From Polluticoccus soli (lineage in GTDB: Bacteria; Bacteroidota; Bacteroidia; Chitinophagales; Chitinophagaceae), in the NCBI RefSeq assembly GCF_029269745.1, contig NZ_JARJHT010000001.1, positions 248,001-312,000 of the forward strand: 64,000 bases of DNA, written 5' to 3'. Shown in pieces: positions 43,962-52,295 of the stretch. How positions within the stretch are numbered: the stretch's first letter is position 1; every line of letters starts with the position of its first letter. Both the position numbers and the translations under genes were made by a program. The notes below the pieces were generated by a model. The model was not told the origin of the DNA, did not search any database, and saw only the letters and a program-made list of their open reading frames with translations.

Positions 43962-45149
43962 ATGCTTAGAGTAATAAAACGCCTAAAGCTCTTTCGACGA
44001 ACATTTATATCTCCGGTCATGGAATTCATCCACGATAGCCGTGCCATAGGTATTGTTCTTATCAGTGTCACCTTTTTATCACTGTTGATTAGTAACTCCC
44101 GCTGGGGTTCAGGGTATATCGCTTTTTGGGAACGGCAATTGCATGTAAATATTCCCCTTCATGTGCCTCATTCAATCCTGCACATAATAAACGACGGTCT
44201 AATGGCTTTATTCTTCTTCCTGGTTGGATTGGAGATAAAGCGTGAGCTTCTGGTGGGTGAGCTTTCGAGCTTAAAAAAATCAGTGCTCCCAATAATAGCA
44301 GCAGTTGGCGGTATGGTGGTACCTGCTGCCTTTTATGGACTTTGGTGCGGTAGTTCTCCATTTAGTAGCGGATGGGGAATACCAATGGCGACGGATATTG
44401 CTTTTTCGCTGGGTGTACTGTCACTTTTAGGGAAACGAGCACCGCTACAATTGCGAATATTCCTTACCGCACTCGCTATCATCGACGATCTGGGAGGTAT
44501 CCTCGCTATCGCCGTGTTTTATACTGCGTCTATTAATTTACCGTACCTATTCGCGGCTTTAGGTTTATTCTTTGCGTTATGCTTGCTGAACTATTTAAAG
44601 ATAACCAGGTACCGCACCTACTTCATACTCGGGATAGTTCTCTGGTACTTGGTTTACAATTCAGGAATTCATGCAACAATTGCCGGAATACTTCTGGCCT
44701 TTGCCATCCCACTGCAAAAGATCAATAAACTTGAACATACCCTGCATGACCCTGTGAACTTTATTATTCTTCCAATTTTTGCGCTTGCGAACACGGCCAT
44801 TATAATTCCTAATGAGTTGGGTTTCATTTATTCGTCGATAGTTCATCATGGAATCTTTATGGGGCTTGTTTTAGGTAAACCAATCGGAATTTTTGTGTTT
44901 AGCATCGTAGCTGTCCGTTTAGGCGTTGGCGCTTTACCAGAGAACGTAGAATGGAAACACATTTGGGGAATGGGCATGATAGCAGGGATAGGGTTTACCA
45001 TGTCGATATTTATCGCCACTCTGGCTTATGAATTGCCAGGCATTCAGCTAATAGCAAAAGTTTCAGTGATTGGTGCTTCGTTAGTTTCTGGCATGCTGGG
45101 CTTTGCTTACCTTAAATGGCTAAACTCAAATTCAGTCGAACGAAAATAG
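43962..45149 (+). CDS. nhaA: Na+/H+ antiporter NhaA
   Basis: About 395 residues from the ATG at 43962; the TTG at 43914 is rejected and the ATG at 44019 (MEFIHDSRAIG) remains possible because of a promoter-like TACTTTTG just upstream. It is an integral membrane protein with about 12 helices. The key NhaA motif ALAIIDDLGGILAIAVFYT carries the two adjacent Asp residues that bind Na+/H+. Also present are DGLMALFFFLVGLEIKREL and GMGMIAGIGFTMSIFIATLA. It exports Na+ in exchange for protons at alkaline pH. Its neighbours are further ion-homeostasis genes. Confidence 0.92.
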   Translation: MLRVIKRLKLFRRTFISPVMEFIHDSRAIGIVLISVTFLSLLISNSRWGSGYIAFWERQLHVNIPLHVPHSILHIINDGLMALFFFLVGLEIKRELLVGELSSLKKSVLPIIAAVGGMVVPAAFYGLWCGSSPFSSGWGIPMATDIAFSLGVLSLLGKRAPLQLRIFLTALAIIDDLGGILAIAVFYTASINLPYLFAALGLFFALCLLNYLKITRYRTYFILGIVLWYLVYNSGIHATIAGILLAFAIPLQKINKLEHTLHDPVNFIILPIFALANTAIIIPNELGFIYSSIVHHGIFMGLVLGKPIGIFVFSIVAVRLGVGALPENVEWKHIWGMGMIAGIGFTMSIFIATLAYELPGIQLIAKVSVIGASLVSGMLGFAYLKWLNSNSVERK

Positions 45150-45241
45150 TATGGCAACTTATGTGCACTCCAATGACAAGACTGCTATAATTTGCTCATT
45201 TACAGGGAAAATAATTTTCCATCTAGATATTTATTGAGTTA

Positions 45242-45580
45242 CTATGCAGCCGCATCGAACATTTTGGCACATTCTTCGGCGCACGCCCTGCAAACATCGG
45301 CGCACTGTTTACAATGATTCGCAGCATGTTTGCCACATTCGTCGCCGCAAGCTCTGCAGATGTTAGAACACAAGCTACATATCTGTTGAGCAAGCTGGCC
45401 GTTTATACTCATCACCTGCGCTGCCGCATAGCATATTGCAGCACACTCCATGTCCAATTGAATGCAGTGAGCCATTTTCTTTACCTCTTCTTCTTGCAAG
45501 CACGCAGAAGCACAATAGTTGCATGCCAACGCACACTTTAGACAGGCATCAATGCATTTTTGATAAGATTGATTTTTCAT
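45242..45580 (-). CDS. Four-helix-bundle copper-binding protein (Csp3-like, cytosolic)
   Basis: A 112-residue protein with 19 Cys placed in helical CxxxC and CxxC spacing (CIDACLKCALACNYCASAC, CSLCSNICRACGDEC, CKQCADVCRACAEEC). This is the pattern of the copper storage proteins, which fold as four-helix bundles with Cys lining the core and bind many Cu(I) ions. There is no Tat or Sec signal, so it should be the cytosolic type. It stands alone between two antiporter genes and is probably part of the metal/ion-tolerance cargo. Confidence 0.85.
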   Translation of the reverse strand: MKNQSYQKCIDACLKCALACNYCASACLQEEEVKKMAHCIQLDMECAAICYAAAQVMSINGQLAQQICSLCSNICRACGDECGKHAANHCKQCADVCRACAEECAKMFDAAA

Positions 45581-45837
45581 AGATAATTTTCTAAAGAACA
45601 GACTTGTTCTGGTAAAAGATGTGTGCCATCGTGCACACGCTAATTGAATTTTAATGTGCTGTGTTAAATGAATAATTAGCGCTTAACCTGTTAAGATGTC
45701 TATTATATTTGTCTGAAATGAGCAATTTTCGATATTAATGATTAGTGGAACCTTGGTGTGGGAGTGGCGAGACTACTCTTTCGAAGAGCTTATTAGTGAT
45801 CAGTGCACCTACGTGATATAGGAATAGTATAATATTG

Positions 45838-48000
45838 CTATTTTTTAAATATTCCCCTTAAATACTTACCGACATTTCCTATTGCTTCTACTTGATCAGA
45901 AATGGTTTCGATCAGAGAACTATCCACCTGCTCTATGTCTTCCATGTTGATGCCCGATTCGATCTGCTTCGGATATAACAGTATAAAACTGTTGGTGGTG
46001 AAATAACTAGATAAATAATGAGGTAGTCTACTCAGCTGCGGTATGTACGAGCTGTTGCCTTTTCGGGAGGAAATGATGACAAACAGGTCATTTGTTTTCA
46101 CTTCACCACTGAAGACCAGAAAATCGTCCCAATTGTTAAAGTCGTTGAAAGAAATGCTTAGTGCTTCACCGTTGTGTTGCGTAACTCCCTGAATAAACGA
46201 AAGCGTTTGTGTTTCGGCATAGAACGTTATCATCATACCACCCTCTTTTGCAAACGCCAATAGCTTGTGCAGCCAGTGAAGAAAACCTGCTTCTGTTTCG
46301 GCTTTTGGAGGCGCCACTACGACCAGGCGCTTTAGTGTGTTGAGCGGCTGAACTGGTTTATAGATGTACACCGTTTCAAAGGTATCCCTGATAATGGCTT
46401 CTGTTTTCTCTCCAAGAAATGTTTTTGCATCTGCACCTTTATGTAGACCAAGAACGATATCAGTGACGTTGTGTTCCCGGATCGAATACACAATACCGTT
46501 GCTTATACTGGAATCATATCGTGTAATCGAGATAATATTATTGCCTGAACCCGCGGCTTGCGAAACTGCCTTTTCGAGTATTTTTTGTCCTGTTCGTTTA
46601 CTGGTATCAGAAATATTATCGTCATCGATTACATGGAGCCCGTACAAAGGCACTTCAGCTTTCTTTGGACGTAGTCTTATACCCAAGTCAACCAAGTCAG
46701 GCACTAGCTCTGAATAAGCTAAGGAGAGAAGGATCTTTTCATCACTTTCCGCTTCAGAAATTTCAGCCCCATCATTTTCCTCTAATGCAAGATCTTTCGA
46801 GGCTTTTTCAACTACAAAAGAACTGAGGGCGCAGCTAACGAGGATGAGAAGGATTGTGCCATTGAGCACGTCTTCATTTAATAATCTGATGGGCTCTCCA
46901 GCATCGGACTCACCGATGATGATATTGTAGCCGACAAGGATGATTGCCAGTGTGGCTGCCGCATGCGAAGAACTAAGTCCCTGGATAAGCTTACGCTCTA
47001 TTTTTGAAAGGCCGAACACTTTTTGAGTGAACAGCGAAGCGAGGTAACGTGTGATGATGGATATGCAGATAATCACTGCTGCAACTTTCAGTGGGCCCCA
47101 CCCCTTGGCAAATACGGCTATATCCACCAGCATGCCTATACTAATAAGGAAGAAGGGGATGAAGATCGCATTGCCTACAAAGTTTATTCGGTTCATGAGT
47201 GGTGATGAATGCGGCACAAAGCGATTTAAAACAAGGCCAGACAAAAATGCACCAATGATTGGTTCCAGCCCCGCAGCTTGTGCAAGAAATGAAGCCAGAA
47301 ACACCATGGCAAGTATGAAGATGTATTGGGAAACGCTGTCTTCGTAGTTTTTAAAAAACCAGCGGGTGATTAGCGGAAAAATGAACAACACTATGGCTAC
47401 AAAAATTACTGATGACACACTTAAACGGACCCAAAAAGCCGAAGAAACTTCTCCTTTTGCCATTCCTGCTATGGCTGCGAGCGTAAACAGAGCAAGTACA
47501 TCGGTTATTAGCGTCCCGCCAATAGTGAGTGTAACTGCACGATTACGCGTTATGCCATATTTACTGGCGATGGGATATGAAACCAGTGTATGTGTTGACA
47601 GCATACTGGCCAGGAGCAGCGAAGAGATGAAACTATATTCGAGAAGGAAATAGCCAGCAACTGTGCCCAGCAACATGGGCAATAGAAAAACAGTCAACCC
47701 GAAAAATATAATTGTCTTCTTATTCTTTTTGAACTCCGCAATGTCCATTTCCAATCCTGCCAAAAACATGATGTATAGAAGTCCTACCGTCCCAAATAAA
47801 ACAATACTACTATCACGATTCAGAAGGTTTAATCCGTAAGGTCCTACGATTACACCAGCAACAATGAGACCTATAATATGAGGGACTTTTATTTTGTTGA
47901 GCAGAATAGGAGCGAAAAGAATAATAAAAAGAACCAGTGAAAATATGATCACAGGACTTTTTAAAGGAAGAGAAAGATCTAATGCGGATAGTAATACCAT
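45838..48000 (-). CDS. CPA2-family cation/proton antiporter with C-terminal universal-stress-type domains
   Basis: A 720-residue protein. Residues 1-395 are a 12-13-helix Kef/NapA-type antiporter (KVPHIIGLIVAGVIVGPYGLNLL; LEPIIGAFLSGLVLNRFVP; GLSSSHAAATLAIILVGYN). The C-terminal 320 residues are soluble and resemble two nucleotide-binding universal stress protein-like domains (ILLSLAYSELVPDLVDLGIR; KRLVVVAPPKAETEAGFLHW). Such tails are usually regulatory. It should exchange Na+ or K+ for protons. The stop is unterminated by a clear hairpin. A lipoprotein gene lies 18 bases upstream on the same strand. Confidence 0.9.
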   Translation of the reverse strand: MVLLSALDLSLPLKSPVIIFSLVLFIILFAPILLNKIKVPHIIGLIVAGVIVGPYGLNLLNRDSSIVLFGTVGLLYIMFLAGLEMDIAEFKKNKKTIIFFGLTVFLLPMLLGTVAGYFLLEYSFISSLLLASMLSTHTLVSYPIASKYGITRNRAVTLTIGGTLITDVLALFTLAAIAGMAKGEVSSAFWVRLSVSSVIFVAIVLFIFPLITRWFFKNYEDSVSQYIFILAMVFLASFLAQAAGLEPIIGAFLSGLVLNRFVPHSSPLMNRINFVGNAIFIPFFLISIGMLVDIAVFAKGWGPLKVAAVIICISIITRYLASLFTQKVFGLSKIERKLIQGLSSSHAAATLAIILVGYNIIIGESDAGEPIRLLNEDVLNGTILLILVSCALSSFVVEKASKDLALEENDGAEISEAESDEKILLSLAYSELVPDLVDLGIRLRPKKAEVPLYGLHVIDDDNISDTSKRTGQKILEKAVSQAAGSGNNIISITRYDSSISNGIVYSIREHNVTDIVLGLHKGADAKTFLGEKTEAIIRDTFETVYIYKPVQPLNTLKRLVVVAPPKAETEAGFLHWLHKLLAFAKEGGMMITFYAETQTLSFIQGVTQHNGEALSISFNDFNNWDDFLVFSGEVKTNDLFVIISSRKGNSSYIPQLSRLPHYLSSYFTTNSFILLYPKQIESGINMEDIEQVDSSLIETISDQVEAIGNVGKYLRGIFKK

Positions 48001-48018
48001 ACTTGAACTATTGGTGAA

Positions 48019-48570
48019 TTACAATGCTTTTTCGGCAGACAGGGCGTAAACAATCTTGCAATCAGGTCGATTTATTTCCCTTGTCCCTTCCATGTTGCCC
48101 TTTTCAGTAAAAGAAAGCGAGACATTAATGGAATTTTCGTGAGCCAGGCGTAATCCATCACCGCTGTTATAATTGCCATTATATATGCGCGCTAACGTCT
48201 TGTCGGCATAGGCTTTCACAGTGACGGAATTGGCTTCACCATATTCTATATCCCAGTGTTCCACCTTGATATCACCTATTGCAGAACCCTCACAGGTTGT
48301 TTCAGTGCAGTTCATTTTCACCAACCATCTGCCGACGATCCTTGGCTCGTATTGGTTTGAGGAATCGGCAATTTTGTACGTACTGTCCCGGGACAGTTCC
48401 CTGGCGAGCAAAGCTTTTTCTTTTTCAGCCAGTTGTTGTTCCTTTAATAATAGCTTGGATTGCACTACCTCTATTTCCTGTTCTTTTCGAGCAATGGTCT
48501 GTTCTCGTTCTTTAAACCCGCAGCTGTGTAGGAAGATTGCCAAGAAGCAAAAGCAGAAAAAAAATCTCAT
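48019..48570 (-). CDS. Coiled-coil lipoprotein upstream of the antiporter
   Basis: About 183 residues from the ATG at 48568-48570 (MRFFFCFCFLAIFLHSC). The lipobox LHSC gives Cys17. A charged coiled coil follows (KEQEIEVVQSKLLLKEQQLAEKEKALL), then a beta-rich domain of about 110 residues with a Cys pair (NCTETTCEG) of unknown type. It is probably in the same transcript as the antiporter. The function is unknown. Confidence 0.65.
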   Translation of the reverse strand: MRFFFCFCFLAIFLHSCGFKEREQTIARKEQEIEVVQSKLLLKEQQLAEKEKALLARELSRDSTYKIADSSNQYEPRIVGRWLVKMNCTETTCEGSAIGDIKVEHWDIEYGEANSVTVKAYADKTLARIYNGNYNSGDGLRLAHENSINVSLSFTEKGNMEGTREINRPDCKIVYALSAEKAL

Positions 48571-48612
48571 GGAAAATTGTTTTTGCACCAAAGAGGTGTG
48601 TTCAAGGTACAA

Positions 48613-48993
48613 AAAGACACCCCCAGTAATGCTAAAATAATGTGAACATTATAAATTACAACAACTAAAGACACTGTGAGATTTATCCAACTTACACTTA
48701 ACTGAATGAATACCAACGCTATAATGTGTATTGAGTTCCTTGAATAAAACGTCTAGAGTATTTCCATAATCAATAATTGAACAGCAGTGATCCAATTCAT
48801 TTCAATTTCTCATTCAAAGAGGGCAAAAACCAATCGTGCGTTTCTTTTATGTAATACTGACATTCACCACTTAATAATCAGAAATCGCCCTTATCCCAAT
48901 AGTTGCCCAGGCTAAATATAGACCTGAATAGCAACACGCTAATCTTTTGCAAACAGCATCGAGCCGATCACCCTGTCGGCTATATTCACTTAT
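48613..48993. other. Intergenic stretch without a supported gene
   Basis: About 380 A+T-rich bases between divergent genes. I see no coding frame, hairpin or repeat that stands out. Confidence 0.4.
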
Positions 48994-49251
48994 ATGAGTG
49001 ATGAACAGAAAAATGGCCTTTTTTCACAAGAACTCCTTGATAAGTTCAGGTATTTCCTTCACGACCATAGTTCTGAAAGAATGTGTCGTAACCTTCGAAA
49101 AGTCTTCTTTGACTATATGCGCCAGCAGCATGCCGGCCTGGACGTCCATTTTGACACCATACTTGACGACGTAGAGGCTCTGATGGATTTCCTTGACATC
49201 TGCTCAGATGAAACAAAAGACTGGAAGAACAAGCTCCAAAACACTTCATAA
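48994..49251 (+). CDS. Small acidic helical protein of unknown function
   Basis: An 85-residue cytoplasmic protein from the ATG at 48994 (MSDEQKNGLFSQELLDKFRYFL), helical throughout, rich in Asp and with two Cys. No family is recognised. The 49374-49402 terminator lies downstream, which supports a transcript. Confidence 0.5.
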   Translation: MSDEQKNGLFSQELLDKFRYFLHDHSSERMCRNLRKVFFDYMRQQHAGLDVHFDTILDDVEALMDFLDICSDETKDWKNKLQNTS

Positions 49252-49373
49252 GAAGCGCAGAGAGTTATGCTGTATTTTCTTTACGTGCCACCATCCCACC
49301 TCACTTATTCGCACGGTTTCTTGGGAGACGGTTTTGCTCTCTTTAATCTCAAAAACCACTGAAAAGAAATACA

Positions 49374-49402
49374 AAAAAGGGCTGTTTAATTCAGCCCTTT
49401 TT
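49374..49402. terminator. Bidirectional intrinsic terminator
   Basis: AAAAAGGGCTG/CAGCCCTTTTT stem (49374-49384 with 49392-49402) between convergent genes, with A and T tracts on both sides. Confidence 0.85.
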
Positions 49403-49463
49403 ATCGTATTCAGTCACGACGTAGCTTTTATACATTTATTGCCTTTCATCTTGATTATAGGCT

Positions 49464-50975
49464 CTACGCAGCTCGCCCTTGTCGCTCGACGTTTAAACCA
49501 TCCAGAAACCCGCCTGGGTCTTTTTTAAACTCATCGAACATTAAAAATGTTTGCATCAAGCTATCTTCTTCACCTTTCAGATATTTTGCAATAACATGGT
49601 ATGGATATACAAGCAGCGTCAAACCTTGAATAACCAAACCTACACGGCTGCCGACTAAATTTTCTTCATCGTCTGAAGGTATCCAACGTGCACCATGAGC
49701 TTCAACCATACATTGCCCAAAGGCCGTTCCCCAGCTCATTATTTTCGTGTTTCTATCCGCCACCTCAGCGTCGTTAAAACCATCTTTAATGCCATAGCTG
49801 AAATAACGTTCTATCCATTCTACCAATTCCTTACCATAATCGTGAGGGAACTTTGCTTGGTCCTTTATGGCATATACCATCTCAGTCATACGATTATGGA
49901 ATGCCTCATCATCGTTATCGTGCCCCTCTTGCACAGCCGGAGTTGTAGCATGAGGCCGTTCCCACTCCACCGCCAGCTTAAAAGGATGAGCGCTCTTATC
50001 ATTTAGGGATTCCATTTCTTCGGACATAGCCGGCATTGAGAACCTTTCTTTGCCTTCACAGTTTGGCAAGTCCTCTGTCGTTCCCGTTAAGAGCGACCTG
50101 ATGCCCCAGAACGCAACCGCCAGGTTGAACTTATTGTCATCAAAGAGAAATCCTTCGACTTGCCGGAATGGATAAAAAGACAGCTTGTTATCCTTTACAG
50201 TAAACTCCAGCTTATAGTCCATCATATCTTCCGCATCGAGACACCATTTGCCATCGAAGGGTTTTACGAAACAATTGCCGTATAACGAGCTTATCCGAAG
50301 TATAACATTGGTTTGCTCTTCTTTCGTGAAACTGAGGTACTCTTCCCGGTAGCCTTTATTTATGACGTCGGTCAGTTCATTTACGTATTGCTCCCCAAAA
50401 GGTTGCCTAATACCTAAAAAGTCCTTTTCCATACCAGGAAGCAGTCCGCAATAGAGATACCGGCTATCAATCGTCATAGGCCGATCAGTTTCTGATGGTT
50501 CGTGTTGTTCGGTCAATCTTATCCATTCAGCAGCAACATCCATATTCTTGTCGCAGCCATCCGCCTTCTTAAATTCAAGAAAACGATATAGCAGTGATTT
50601 TGTTTCCGGATTCTCAAGAAAGGTCCTGGCCTCTTTGAAAGGAAAAATTTTCCGTTTGTCGCCATTTATTGAAAAATGCACAGAATAGTCCAATGGGTCA
50701 TCGCTCGTAGCACTCCACTTGCCTCTAAAGCAAGTGACAAGGCAAGTGCCAAAAACTGCTCCAAACTGGAGATAGTATGCTTTTCTATGAGTGGTATCCG
50801 CCGTTCGGTATTCCTTTACCTCCTGCCCCTTCTCTAGTTGCGCCAAAATTCGTTCATTATATGGCGGTCGCAAGCCGCCATATCTACGATATACTTCCAT
50901 TGCTGCCGCGACAACTCCGGCCGGGTCAAAAATATCGTTCTTCTTCTTTTTGTAACCACCTTTTACACGATTCAT
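49464..50975 (-). CDS. Three-copy repeat-domain protein (503 residues), unknown function
   Basis: Contains three related domains of about 70 residues: FGAVFGTCLVTCFRGKW..FPFKEARTFLENP (about 71-135), LYGNCFVKPFDGKW..YPFRQVEGFLFDD (about 232-290) and AFGQCMVEAHGARW..YPYHVIAKYLKGE (about 415-480). The pattern is a helix with G-x-C-hV, a GKW turn, two strands and a YPF-x-x-h-x-x-FL helix. The next two genes upstream carry one further copy each. No signal peptide. The layout recalls families of immunity or adaptor domains that end in GGxW, but I cannot name it. Confidence 0.6.
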   Translation of the reverse strand: MNRVKGGYKKKKNDIFDPAGVVAAAMEVYRRYGGLRPPYNERILAQLEKGQEVKEYRTADTTHRKAYYLQFGAVFGTCLVTCFRGKWSATSDDPLDYSVHFSINGDKRKIFPFKEARTFLENPETKSLLYRFLEFKKADGCDKNMDVAAEWIRLTEQHEPSETDRPMTIDSRYLYCGLLPGMEKDFLGIRQPFGEQYVNELTDVINKGYREEYLSFTKEEQTNVILRISSLYGNCFVKPFDGKWCLDAEDMMDYKLEFTVKDNKLSFYPFRQVEGFLFDDNKFNLAVAFWGIRSLLTGTTEDLPNCEGKERFSMPAMSEEMESLNDKSAHPFKLAVEWERPHATTPAVQEGHDNDDEAFHNRMTEMVYAIKDQAKFPHDYGKELVEWIERYFSYGIKDGFNDAEVADRNTKIMSWGTAFGQCMVEAHGARWIPSDDEENLVGSRVGLVIQGLTLLVYPYHVIAKYLKGEEDSLMQTFLMFDEFKKDPGGFLDGLNVERQGRAA

Positions 50976-50980
50976 TGTTT

Positions 50981-51478
50981 TTAGCTGCGTTCGATCAGCT
51001 CACGTTTATTTGTTTCATAAATTCTCATCCAACTATACGGATGTGCTTTACCTTCGAGTACCTTCAATATTGCACTATCAATAAAACCCCTCTTGGGATG
51101 CTCAAGAAAAGTTTGAACAGTTGCGTACGGAGAAAAGGTTGAGCCGTCATGGTGCATTAACACCGGCAATTGTTCACCATCACCTTTATACCACCGAAAA
51201 AATGGATTGATGTTATTGATTATCTTCCCTAGATATATCCCAAAGTCGGTGATCAGGTAAGTCCTCAGCCAGGCTGGTGCCGTTTCGAATTGAACCTTCC
51301 AGGCTGCCTTGGCCATTAAATCTTCGAGGTCTTTGACATGAACGTCAGCAGGGACTTCATCTGATACTCTTGGCCCTAAATCCGCCACCTCATCTTGGTA
51401 CTCTACGAATTTCTCTTTCTCTGTTTGCGTGACCAACTGCGCTACTATCTCGTCGGTCATTTGTTCTTGTTCTTTCAT
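50981..51478 (-). CDS. Repeat-domain family protein (165 residues), unknown function
   Basis: Acidic, helical N-terminal half (MTDEIVAQLVTQTEKEKFVEYQDE), then one divergent copy of the domain found in the two neighbouring genes (YLITDFGIYLGKIINNINPF ... FSPYATVQTFLEHPKRGF). It lies between them with gaps of four to five bases, so the three genes form one transcript. The function is unknown. Confidence 0.6.
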   Translation of the reverse strand: MKEQEQMTDEIVAQLVTQTEKEKFVEYQDEVADLGPRVSDEVPADVHVKDLEDLMAKAAWKVQFETAPAWLRTYLITDFGIYLGKIINNINPFFRWYKGDGEQLPVLMHHDGSTFSPYATVQTFLEHPKRGFIDSAILKVLEGKAHPYSWMRIYETNKRELIERS

Positions 51479-51482
51479 TCTA

Positions 51483-51914
51483 TTATTGGTTTTCTTTTAT
51501 TTGTTTTATAAGGTTTCTAAATGCTATCTTCAACGGGAACCGTTTCGGATCTGTAATGAACTTTGCTGCATCTTCAAACGGGTCATAATGAACCACTTGT
51601 TGCGGAAGGTCAATTACGACTTGTGCTTCGAAAATATTGCCGGTCTGCATTGACCAAGTGCCATTAAGCGCCTCTACGACGCACTGGCCTAGAATAATTG
51701 CCACTTTCAACACAAATGCATCGCGTTCTTCATTAGTTGTCTTTTTCTGTTTAAAAAATTTGGACTTCTCCAGATTCAATAACACGAACTGATCAAAAGG
51801 TCCTGTTATCTTTTCAGTCACTCTGTATATCACCAATGCAGACAAAATTTTTGCTGGCACTACGACTTGTTTATTCTCTTGTTTCATTTTAATAAATTGT
51901 TGTTTAACGTCCAT
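51483..51914 (-). CDS. Repeat-domain family protein (143 residues), unknown function
   Basis: From the ATG at 51912-51914 (MDVKQQFIKMKQENKQ). The C-terminal half has the shared domain: VAIILGQCVVEALNGTW ... VVHYDPFEDAAKFITDPKR. It is the first gene of the three-gene operon. An upstream in-frame start at 51947 is possible. No signal or membrane segment. The function is unknown. Confidence 0.6.
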   Translation of the reverse strand: MDVKQQFIKMKQENKQVVVPAKILSALVIYRVTEKITGPFDQFVLLNLEKSKFFKQKKTTNEERDAFVLKVAIILGQCVVEALNGTWSMQTGNIFEAQVVIDLPQQVVHYDPFEDAAKFITDPKRFPLKIAFRNLIKQIKENQ

Positions 51915-51947
51915 ATTTTCTATAAATTTTATAAACCGAAGATGCAT

Positions 51948-52295
51948 GAATACTGTGTCAACGATTGAGATTTTGATGTTTTTATTTTCCCTTCCCTAAG
52001 GCTTTAGATTAGCAGGAATTTCTTGATGTTGCACGAGTAAATCGTTCGCCGTTCACTTTTGCTATCTTCATTGTATTGTCTTTCGAAGATGCCAGATTCT
52101 AAACTGCCGGGACTTGTTTTGAGGAAGTTTTATTCTATTCCCTCACTTGTTTCATTCACATCGTTTGTCGGTGCTTAATACAGACCAAATAAGTTCATCT
52201 CCTTGTTGTATCATTGAATCATAAACTGAAGGTATAGGGAACAGGATTCCCGAGTCTTTGTTGGAGAAAGTATTTTCCAACTTCCCAACAGATAA
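51948..52295. other. Intergenic stretch without a supported gene
   Basis: Region between the polymerase-like gene (upstream on the minus strand) and the repeat-domain operon. It likely contains the operon's promoter. I see a weak inverted repeat TTGGA..TCCAA at 52261-52280 and nothing else. Confidence 0.4.
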
